Origin: DATDMG01 sp036518955
GTDB taxonomy: Bacteria > Actinomycetota > Actinomycetes > Actinomycetales > Kineosporiaceae
Direction of reading: 5' to 3'
NCBI GenBank assembly: GCA_036518955.1
Contig: DATDMG010000227.1
Location: 1-11,667, forward strand
DNA: 11,667 bases
In this document: positions 1 to 5,384 of the stretch, one piece after another
How positions within the stretch are numbered: the first letter of the stretch is position 1
How the letters are laid out: each line of letters begins with the position of its first letter
Translations under genes and position numbers: made by a program
The notes under the pieces: model-generated
Databases searched by the model: none
The model's input: the letters and a program-made list of their open reading frames with translations, nothing else
What the model was told of the DNA's origin: nothing

Positions 1-199
1 TCCCCTCGAGCGAGGTTTCCCGTGGAACACGACCTCCCCCTGCCCCTCCGAACCGATCCACGACACGCCCGACAGTGAGTGATACCTCACCGAGAGTTTC
101 CAGGCCCACCTCATTCGGGTCCGGCATTGCAGCCCCCACCCCGGTCGCCGTCCGAGCATCATCGCGCTCGAGTTTCACGTGGAACGGAGCCCGCAGCAT
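1..199 (-). CDS. parA: Putative 5' end of parA (chromosome partitioning ATPase), partial
   Basis: A minus-strand frame opens at ATG 199 (alternative ATG at 127) and runs off the left edge without a stop, about 66 codons. It ends in VPRETSLEG. Actinobacterial chromosomal ParA proteins have a variable, poorly conserved N-terminus containing a V(S/P)RET peptide just before the conserved start of the ATPase domain. That peptide is encoded by a parS site, as here at 15-28. The position after rpmH-rnpA-yidD-yidC-jag-rsmG on the same strand is also where parA-parB normally lie. The Walker motifs would be outside the window, so the identity rests on context and the VPRET signature. ParA would be the ATPase that moves ParB-bound origins to the cell poles or daughter cells. 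An in-frame TGA lies just upstream of ATG 199. The start is uncertain between 199 and 127; a G-rich stretch precedes ATG 127. Confidence 0.5.
   Translation of the reverse strand, partial: MLRAPFHVKLERDDARTATGVGAAMPDPNEVGLETLGEVSLTVGRVVDRFGGAGGGRVPRETSLEG
15..28. promoter_or_regulatory. parS: parS-like ParB-binding site 1
   Basis: GTTTCCCGTGGAAC differs at two positions from the near-universal bacterial parS core GTTTCACGTGAAAC. It lies inside the putative parA reading frame, where its complement encodes VPRET. It is the weakest of the three sites by sequence but has the most typical gene context. Confidence 0.6.
172..185. promoter_or_regulatory. parS: parS-like ParB-binding site 2
   Basis: GTTTCACGTGGAAC has one mismatch to the parS core GTTTCACGTGAAAC. 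It lies near the 5' end of the putative parA frame (if ATG 199 is used), where its complement is read as FHVK. Confidence 0.75.
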
Positions 200-208
200 C
201 CCTGCGAC

Positions 209-222
209 GTTTCACGGGAAAC
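209..222. promoter_or_regulatory. parS: parS-like ParB-binding site 3
   Basis: GTTTCACGGGAAAC has one mismatch to the parS core. Its centre is 37 bp from that of site 2. It lies just upstream of the putative parA start. A tight cluster of such 14-mers beside the origin is what ParB-parS segregation systems have, and chance occurrence of three within 210 bp is very unlikely. Confidence 0.75.
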
Positions 223-289
223 AAGCAGCCACCACACCCTGATCCACGGCACCCCGATCTACGGGCAACCCCCTGGGTCTCGTCTCCCA

Positions 290-731
290 CTCGGTGCCGA
301 CTCCACCGAGCGATCGGCACGACGAGCACCCCAGGCGGACCAGTGGCTCGATAGACCACAGCGGCCAGCGCTGACAGCTGATAGAACGCCAATCCGTGGC
401 GCTCGCCGCCGAGGTGCTGGATCCGGGCCAGGGGATGGATTCGGTCATCGTGGTCCAGGCGTGTCGGCCACCGGAGGCGCCACGCCAGGTGATGGCGTCC
501 TCCTCGACGTCAGGCCAACGCTGGAAGGAGTGGAGTTCCAGGGTTCCTTCGAGGTGTTCCTTGAGCTTCCCACCCGGTACCGGCAAAGGTCCGTAGTCCT
601 GCCGGGGCGGTTGGAGGCGTTGACAGGCGAGGCCGTCCGGCCGCGGATCGCTCCGTTGATCGGCGCGTCCCGCCTTGGGGGACGGGTTCGCGCGCGATCA
701 GGATTCGTTCATCCGTGATCACCAGTTCTGC
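290..731 (-). pseudogene. Frameshifted remnant of an unrecognised protein gene
   Basis: Reading leftward, protein-like sequence passes through three frames. At about 731-690 the peptide AELVITDERILIAR is encoded. From about 687 to 440 a second frame gives stretches such as KLKEHLEGTLELHSF and DAITWRG. From about 440 to 290 a third frame gives RIQHLGGERHGLAFYQLSAL followed by VLVVPIARW. Each stretch has a balanced, hydrophobic-core-like composition and mostly G/C third codon positions. Its continuation in the same frame past the switch becomes P/S/R/C-rich, as expected for a shadow frame. The simplest reading is a decayed gene with at least two frameshifts, co-oriented with rsmG and parA. Sequencing errors are an alternative. 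I do not recognise the family and assign no function. Confidence 0.4.
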
Positions 732-928
732 CCGATGAGGGGTCCGTTGCCGCCGCCGCGTGCACCCTGTGCTGGCCGGGTGCGCAGCGCCGCAGAAACG
801 GGAGGCGATCGTTCGGTGCCCGACCGCGCCGGCGCGGATGGTGGTCCGCGTCAGGATCACTCCAGCGAGGGCGCGGGCAGCCCCAACCACGCGCATCACC
901 GGGTCCGCTCCGCCGAGCTGATCGCCCT

Positions 929-1032
929 GTGGAACAAGGCGGCCTGGATTTCCCGGGATTCAACATCCGCCGCTACGGTGCCACGGGAACCTGCTGACCC
1001 GGCCGAGAAACCACGCGATGCCACGGATTCGG
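929..1032 (+). pseudogene. Relic of a group II intron reverse transcriptase/maturase
   Basis: The plus strand encodes VEQGGLDFPGFNIRRYGATG from 929 to 988 and then hits a TGA at 995. Switching frame at about 985-988 continues as NLLTRPRNHAMPRIR (988-1032). Group II intron-encoded proteins have a conserved block of the form (G)FDFLGFNIRRY, a short glycine-containing turn, (K)LLxKPSK, then a basic xxMRRIR segment, at the end of the RT domain leading into domain X. The two frames together reproduce this order of elements, with one frameshift and a Leu-to-Pro change. Nothing convincing is left of the catalytic YADD region upstream, or of the maturase end and intron RNA downstream. It is probably a dead fragment of an insertion next to rsmG. 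The match is from memory of the family consensus, so a protein search should confirm it. Confidence 0.55.
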
Positions 1033-1172
1033 CCAGGCCAGAGCATTCCGCTGGGGGGTGTGACGGGCCCTCCTGCTCCCGGACCACGTCCAACTCCGCT
1101 ACGGACTGCTCCACTCACCGCAGCACCACAGGTGGCAGCACCGAAGAGGCCATGCCAGCGACACCCTCGCCA

Positions 1173-1964
1173 TCAGCGACTCCGGCCGCGCCGTCCGAGA
1201 GGGCCTCCGTGACCCCTTCCCGACGATCCCCACGTCGACGAACGCGATCCCGCGTCCCCACCCGCGGCCGATCGACGTTCCCGCTTCCGCCCCGGACCTC
1301 CCCCTCGGCGGTCCGGAAGCCGGCCGGCGATCACCTCGATCACCGTCGTCGGCTCTGTCAAGACGCCGCCTCCCACCTGCCGTACCTGCCAGCGCTGCGC
1401 GCCCAGATTGCGCAGGGCGTCCACAGACGCAGCCAACTCCGCCTCCGCCGTCCGTCCCTTCAACGCCAGCAGCCGACCTGCCGGTTGCAGCAGGGGAAGG
1501 CACCATCCGGCCAGAACCGGCAGCGCCGCTACGGCCCTCGCCGTTGCCACCTCGACGAGCAGGTGCCCACGCAGGTCCTCCGCACGTGCCCGGACGACCA
1601 TCACGTTCGTCAGCCCAAGATCTGCGACCACCTCGTCGAGCCAGCCCACCCGACGCTGCAGCGGCTCCACCAGAGTCACCTCGACGTCCGGGCGCGCGAT
1701 GGCGATCGCCAGGCCAGGAAGCCCTGCTCCCGAGCCGACGTCGACCATTGTCGACTTCTGGGGAACAAATGCACTGATAGCGACGCAATTCAGGATGTGC
1801 CGCTCCCAAAGCCGCGGGATCTCCCGGGGCCCCAGCAGGCCCCGCTCCACCGCGCTGGTCGCGAGGTGGCTCCGGAACATTCGGGCGACGTCGGCACGCT
1901 CCCGGAACAAGGCAGTGACGGCGCCCACCGGTTCGTTCGGGGGCGCCGCCTCTGGAGTGGTCAT
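1173..1964 (-). CDS. rsmG: 16S rRNA (guanine-N7) methyltransferase RsmG (GidB)
   Basis: 263 residues starting at ATG 1964. RsmG transfers a methyl group from S-adenosylmethionine to N7 of G527 (E. coli numbering) in 16S rRNA; loss of this activity gives low-level streptomycin resistance in several bacteria. The Rossmann-type SAM-binding loop VDVGSGAGLPG lies at residues 74-84 and is followed by the acidic strand end TLVEP at 97-101. The motifs LWERHILNC (52-60) and ATARAVAALPVLAGW (140-154) are typical of the family. The conserved core ends around TTVIEVIAGRLP (206-217). The remaining 46 or so residues are Arg/Gly/Ser-rich without visible fold, making the protein somewhat longer than usual. 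The gene starts 43 bp after the jag stop, so it is probably the distal gene of the rpmH operon. A short AGGA lies just before the start. Confidence 0.93.
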   Translation of the reverse strand: MTTPEAAPPNEPVGAVTALFRERADVARMFRSHLATSAVERGLLGPREIPRLWERHILNCVAISAFVPQKSTMVDVGSGAGLPGLAIAIARPDVEVTLVEPLQRRVGWLDEVVADLGLTNVMVVRARAEDLRGHLLVEVATARAVAALPVLAGWCLPLLQPAGRLLALKGRTAEAELAASVDALRNLGAQRWQVRQVGGGVLTEPTTVIEVIAGRLPDRRGGGPGRKRERRSAAGGDAGSRSSTWGSSGRGHGGPLGRRGRSR

Positions 1965-2007
1965 CGTCCTGCTTCCGGCAGGGTTACTGATGAGGGATCG
2001 TGACGCA

Positions 2008-2742
2008 TCACGAGCTCGTCGGGTGCACCACCACGCGGCGTCCCGGATCCTCGCCCTCGGACTCGCTCCGCAGCCCGGCCGCCGCCACGACGTCGTGGAC
2101 GACCTTGCGCTCGAACGCCGACATCGGCTCCAGCCTCACGGCCTGGCCGCTCCGCTGCACGTCCTGGCAAGCGCGCGCCGCCACATCCTCCAACGCTCGC
2201 TTGCGGCCCGCCCGGAACCCCGCCACGTCAAGCATGAGCCGGCTGCGCTCCCCGGTCCGTGCCTGCACAGCCAGTCGGGACAGCTCCTGAAGCGCCTCGA
2301 GCACTTCACCCCGCGCGCCTACCAAACGCCGTAGCTCTCGGTCGCCGGCGGCCTCCGCCACGATCGCCACGGATGGGCGGCCGTTCTCGACGTCGATGTC
2401 GATGTCCCCATCGAGGTCGGTGATGTCGAGAAGTTCCTCCAGATAGTCGGCGGCGACCTCGCCCTCCTCCTCCAGCCGCTTCAGCGACGCGCTGCCGCGC
2501 CGGCCCGCACGGGCGGGACGGGTCTCCGGTTCCCCCTCGTCATCGTCATCGTCCTCGTCATCGTCATCGACGTCCTCAGGGACCTGATCACCGAGATCAT
2601 CAACGCTGTCGTCCACGGTCGTACGGCCGCTGGGGGCCTCGTCCACTGCTACCGAACCGACGCCGGTGGACGGCGTTGCAGCCGCGCCCGCAGCACCTTG
2701 CTCCGTCACCTCGGCGGATCCGGCCACGTCAGTCTCAGACAC
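2008..2742 (-). CDS. jag: Jag/SpoIIIJ-associated KH-R3H RNA-binding protein
   Basis: 244 residues from GTG 2742, with a GAGGG ribosome-binding site a few bases upstream. The C-terminal half has a KH domain with the GxxG loop GARG at 142-145, and an R3H domain with the R-x3-H element in ERKVVHDVV (211-219), ending in RRVVVHP. Jag (KhpB/EloR family) binds RNA and is encoded next to yidC in many Gram-positive bacteria; in firmicutes it influences cell elongation. The first 80 or so residues lack the globular Jag-N domain and instead form a disordered acidic segment with a long Asp/Glu run (about 55-72). The gene follows yidC by 63 bp and precedes rsmG by 43 bp on the same strand, so co-transcription is likely. 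RNA targets cannot be read from the sequence. Confidence 0.9.
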   Translation of the reverse strand: MSETDVAGSAEVTEQGAAGAAATPSTGVGSVAVDEAPSGRTTVDDSVDDLGDQVPEDVDDDDEDDDDDEGEPETRPARAGRRGSASLKRLEEEGEVAADYLEELLDITDLDGDIDIDVENGRPSVAIVAEAAGDRELRRLVGARGEVLEALQELSRLAVQARTGERSRLMLDVAGFRAGRKRALEDVAARACQDVQRSGQAVRLEPMSAFERKVVHDVVAAAGLRSESEGEDPGRRVVVHPTSS

Positions 2743-2805
2743 CTGATTCCCTCTCTCGTCGGAACGGGGCCCCGGGGCCCTGACCGGCGGGCGCCGAGGC
2801 GCCCC

Positions 2806-3918
2806 TCACCGGCCCTTGGTCGGTCGCTCGCCCTCGCCGTCGCGGGCCGCGGCGTCGCCGCTGGCCGCCCCTCCGGCGCGCTTCGGGCCGGACGGCGCGG
2901 GTCCACGCGACGCCGTCGACCGCTTGCTCTTCGGCTGGCGTTTCGGCTGTTGACGCTGGCCCCCCGCGGCGGCACCATCCGTACGGTCGGAACCCGGCTC
3001 GGACAGCAACGAGTCGTCGGCCGCCTCCGGCGACGCCTTCGGCCCACGACCTATCAGGCCCGTCACCACCGCCGCAGCGCCGGATGCTCCGTGCCGGCGG
3101 GCCCGGCGCTCCTGCAGTGCCTTCTCCGCGGGGGACCCCGGCGCGGGCATCCGCCGGATCACGTAGAACTGCTGCCCCATCGACCAGATGTTGGTCACGA
3201 GCCAGTAGATCAGGACGCCGATGGGGAAGTTCACACCGGACACGGCGAAGATCAACGGAAGGACGTAGAGAAGGATCTTCTGTTGCTGGGCGAAGGGGTT
3301 GTCCAGCGCGGACGCCGGCATGTTCTTCATCATCAGCTGCCGCTGGGTGGTGAACGTCGTGGCCGACATCAGCACGATCAAGACGACGGTGAGCACGCGG
3401 GTCGCGGTCGTGTTCGCGTGCATGAAGGTGTCGGACAGCGGCGCACCGAAGATGCTCGCGGAGTCGGCCTGCTGCACCAGCTTGGAGTCCAGCGGCCCGA
3501 TCGTCTGGTGATTCGGGATCCCGTTCAGGACCCGGAAGAGTGCGAAGAAGATCGGAGACTGGAGCAGGATCGGCATGCACGAGGCGAAGGGGTTGGTCCC
3601 CGTCTCCTTGTACAGGGCCATCGTCTCCTGCGTCATCGCCTGACGGGAGGCCGTATCGGTCTTCCCCTTGTACTTCTCCTGGATCTTCTTCATCTCGGGC
3701 TGGATGAGCTGCATCCCGCGCGAGGCCTTGATCTGCTTCACGAAGAGCGGGATGAGCAGGATCCGGATGACGATCACCAGGCCGACGATCGACAGCCCCC
3801 ACGTCCAGCCGGATCCCGCCGGCAGGCCCACGGCCGACAACAGCGAGTGGAACGCCACCATGATCCATGCGACGCAGTACTCCAGCGGTCGCAGGATCGC
3901 GTCAAAGAACTCGCCCAT
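2806..3918 (-). CDS. yidC: Membrane protein insertase YidC/Oxa1 family
   Basis: 370 residues from ATG 3918. YidC inserts and folds inner-membrane proteins, alone or with SecYEG. Five hydrophobic segments are visible at roughly 14-34, 40-61, 116-134, 173-190 and 214-248, matching the five-helix Oxa1 core without the large periplasmic domain of proteobacterial YidC. Arg52 in VIRILLIPLF is the conserved charge of the hydrophilic groove, followed by the cytoplasmic coiled-coil hairpin (IQPEMKKIQEKYKGK, 72-86). The tail from about 262 is long, basic and low in complexity (R/K/P/A/G), as in other actinobacterial YidCs that may bind ribosomes. I prefer this start to the in-frame one 33 bp upstream because its ATG overlaps the yidD stop (TGATG), suggesting translational coupling, and because MGEFFDAIL is a typical YidC start. 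Confidence 0.95.
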   Translation of the reverse strand: MGEFFDAILRPLEYCVAWIMVAFHSLLSAVGLPAGSGWTWGLSIVGLVIVIRILLIPLFVKQIKASRGMQLIQPEMKKIQEKYKGKTDTASRQAMTQETMALYKETGTNPFASCMPILLQSPIFFALFRVLNGIPNHQTIGPLDSKLVQQADSASIFGAPLSDTFMHANTTATRVLTVVLIVLMSATTFTTQRQLMMKNMPASALDNPFAQQQKILLYVLPLIFAVSGVNFPIGVLIYWLVTNIWSMGQQFYVIRRMPAPGSPAEKALQERRARRHGASGAAAVVTGLIGRGPKASPEAADDSLLSEPGSDRTDGAAAGGQRQQPKRQPKSKRSTASRGPAPSGPKRAGGAASGDAAARDGEGERPTKGR

Positions 3919-4283
3919 CAGCTCCTCGCCCGGTCGGGCGACACGCCGCACCGCGGCGCGCTCTCATCGGGGCCGTCCGGACGCGCCGTCCGGCCTGTCG
4001 GAGGAACGGGGTCGACCCCGCCCGGGTTCCAGGGATGGCAGCGCGCCAGGCGCCGGGCCGTCAACCAGGCACCACGCACCGCACCGTGCCGACGCACGGC
4101 TTCGACACCGTACGCAGAGCAGGAGGGGTAGAACCGGCACGTCTGCCCGTACAGCGGCGACACGAAGAGCTGCCAGCCGCGGAACACTCCGAGCAACAGC
4201 GCAGCCGGCACCCGGCTCACCCCGCGCAGGGCCGTGCGCACCAGCAGTCGCAGCGTCTCCAACAACCGCCCTCCGGCCGTCAT
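3918..4283 (-). CDS. yidD: Membrane protein insertion efficiency factor YidD
   Basis: 121 residues from ATG 4283. YidD is a small membrane-associated protein that assists YidC-dependent insertion. The family core is present: an amphipathic N-terminal helix, then LFVSPLYGQTCRFYPSCSAY (39-58), HGAVRGAWL (66-74) and RCHPWNPGGVDPVP (81-94), with cysteines at 49, 55 and 82. The roughly 27 residues after DPVP are hydrophilic, as is common in actinobacteria. The ATG overlaps the rnpA stop (ATGA) and the stop overlaps the yidC ATG (TGATG), so rnpA, yidD and yidC are almost certainly translated from one message. Confidence 0.94.
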   Translation of the reverse strand: MTAGGRLLETLRLLVRTALRGVSRVPAALLLGVFRGWQLFVSPLYGQTCRFYPSCSAYGVEAVRRHGAVRGAWLTARRLARCHPWNPGGVDPVPPTGRTARPDGPDESAPRCGVSPDRARS

Positions 4284-4657
4284 CGGGACTCCCCGAGCAG
4301 CAGAGCCTTGGGCAACGCAGCGTCGAGATCGGCGATCAGCATCGCCCAGTCCGCCGCCGCCGCCGCCGGATTGGCCCGGACGACCACGAGCGCGCCCGCG
4401 GGCAGCGCCGCCACTCGACTCGCCATCGCCGCCCGCAACCGCCGCTTGACCCGGTTGCGCACCACTGCGTTACCCACGCTACGGGCCACCACGAAGCCCA
4501 CCCGCGGGGCCTGGAGGCGTTCCTGGGACCCCGGGGCGCCACCTACGCGGCTCACCCGGGCATGCACGACCAGCGTGCGCCGGCCGGACCTCCGGCCCCG
4601 GCGCACCGCAGCCTCGAAGTCACTGCCCCGACGCATCCGATACACCGCGGGGAGCAT
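4280..4657 (-). CDS. rnpA: Ribonuclease P protein component
   Basis: 125 residues from ATG 4657. RnpA is the protein subunit of RNase P; it binds the RNA subunit and the 5' leader of pre-tRNA during 5' maturation. The RNR signature VGNAVVRNRVKRRLR lies at residues 61-75, after a basic N-terminal helix (MRRGSDFEAAVRRGRR) and the strand VGFVVARS. Length is normal for the family. The gene follows rpmH by 24 bp and overlaps the yidD start by four bases (ATGA), the usual rpmH-rnpA-yidD arrangement. The RNA subunit gene rnpB is not in this window. Confidence 0.95.
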   Translation of the reverse strand: MLPAVYRMRRGSDFEAAVRRGRRSGRRTLVVHARVSRVGGAPGSQERLQAPRVGFVVARSVGNAVVRNRVKRRLRAAMASRVAALPAGALVVVRANPAAAAADWAMLIADLDAALPKALLLGESR

Positions 4658-4681
4658 GGCTGACCGCCCGCCGCGGCGAGC

Positions 4682-4819
4682 TCAGGCGGACAGCTCTTCG
4701 CGACCCTTGCGACGACGCGCAGAAAGAATGGCGCGACCCGCACGGGTCCGCATGCGCAGCCGGAAGCCATGCGTCTTGGCCCGGCGCCGGTTGTTCGGCT
4801 GGAAGGTCCGCTTGCTCAC
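4682..4819 (-). CDS. rpmH: 50S ribosomal protein L34
   Basis: 45 residues starting at GTG 4819, preceded by GGAG seven bases upstream. The protein SKRTFQPNNRRRAKTHGF followed by RLRMRTRAGRAIL is an almost consensus actinobacterial L34, and the length is exactly that of the family. L34 is a small basic component of the large ribosomal subunit. A longer frame extends upstream to 4942, but the extra residues are unlike any L34 and the ribosome-binding site fixes the shorter start. It is the first gene of the leftward operon, divergent from dnaA across a 565-bp gap. Confidence 0.97.
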   Translation of the reverse strand: MSKRTFQPNNRRRAKTHGFRLRMRTRAGRAILSARRRKGREELSA

Positions 4820-4963
4820 CAGAAAACTCCACTGCTCAGGCTGCGAAAGGGGGACACGCAGCGCCGTCCGGGCTCGTGTCGAGCCATGGTCGATGCTACC
4901 GGGACGCCGACCTGCCCCCCACCCGTCCTGGGCAGGTGACAACGGCTGCTGTCAAGCTTCCAC

Positions 4964-4993
4964 ACGGTACGGCTCGGGCGACCGGAGGGTCAA
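4964..4993 (-). promoter_or_regulatory. Candidate sigma70-type promoter for rpmH operon
   Basis: On the minus strand TTGACC (4993-4988) is followed after an 18-bp spacer by TACCGT (4969-4964), fitting actinobacterial -35 TTGAC(A/C) and -10 TAnnnT elements. It would give a leader of about 140 nt before rpmH. A second TTGACA at 4955-4950 has no good -10 element. This is a prediction from pattern only. Confidence 0.4.
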
Positions 4994-5322
4994 ACCGACC
5001 TCCCCGCGGGTCGCTGTCAGGTGGTCTCGTCGGGATGTACGAACGGCCACCTCATGGGACTCTCACGAGGCCGCACTCCACAGCAGGTGACAACAACGAG
5101 TAACCTCTGATCACCGAGAGTAGATGGGTCCTTCGGGTCTCCTGCTCAAGACCAACAGGCTAGGGTCCTCAGTGCTGCACTCGGGGACAGGCGACACGCC
5201 GGCGCAGGCGAGCGACGGGGTAGCGCCGGTGCCCGGTCCGCCGGAGCAGGGGAGGGCTCGGAGCCGATGCTGACATGCTGCTCCCGGACATGGTCGCGAC
5301 GTGCCTCTGTTCATGCACAGGC

Positions 5323-5331
5323 TGTGGATAA
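5323..5331 (-). promoter_or_regulatory. DnaA box upstream of dnaA
   Basis: TGTGGATAA is the exact complement of the DnaA box TTATCCACA, 54 bp before the dnaA start. A weaker box-like TGTGGACGC follows at 5335-5343. Boxes at this place commonly let DnaA repress or tune its own transcription; that role is inferred here. Confidence 0.75.
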
Positions 5332-5384
5332 CCATGTGGACGCGGACCCCACCGCAGCACACTGGAGCTGGGAGGTGTGAGGCG

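Larger units (their letters stand above)
200..1172. other. Debris region between parA and rsmG, no intact gene recognised
   Basis: In related genomes rsmG and parA are usually close neighbours, but here about 970 bp separate them. Open frames exist on both strands, but most have the arginine/proline-rich composition of chance frames in high-GC DNA. Two stretches look protein-derived and have their own entries: a three-frame minus-strand remnant (290-731) and a plus-strand maturase-like relic (929-1032). I see nothing recognisable in 732-928 or 1033-1172. parS site 3 lies at the left end. Confidence 0.6.
4820..5384. other. Divergent rpmH-dnaA intergenic region
   Basis: No convincing gene lies here; short frames on both strands have chance-like composition. 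It must hold the rpmH promoter (leftward) and the dnaA promoter (rightward). For dnaA, a TAGGGT at 5161-5166 fits a -10 element but no good -35 sits at the right spacing, so I make no firm call. A perfect DnaA box lies at 5323-5331 and a GGAGG ribosome-binding site for dnaA at 5371-5375. Confidence 0.6.

Noticed and set aside
977..990. Fourth possible parS (gtgccacgggaacc region)
   Set aside because: It has about four mismatches to the parS core and lies inside the maturase-like relic, so it is explained as coding-derived sequence.
1033..1172. Group II intron domain V RNA downstream of the maturase relic
   Set aside because: No AGC-containing GNRA-capped hairpin of the domain V type was found, so only a protein fragment is claimed.
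675..2003. 442-residue plus-strand open frame
   Set aside because: It overlaps rsmG almost completely on the opposite strand and has the Arg/Pro/Ser-rich composition of a shadow frame. Only the short maturase-like stretch at 929-1032, in other frames, looks protein-derived.
3916..3951. Longer yidC start at 3951
   Set aside because: The added residues are not typical of YidC and lie in yidD coding sequence; the TGATG overlap at 3918 explains the start better.
2698..4131. 477-residue plus-strand open frame
   Set aside because: It is antisense to yidC and yidD, with Arg/His/Gln-rich composition and no recognisable motif.
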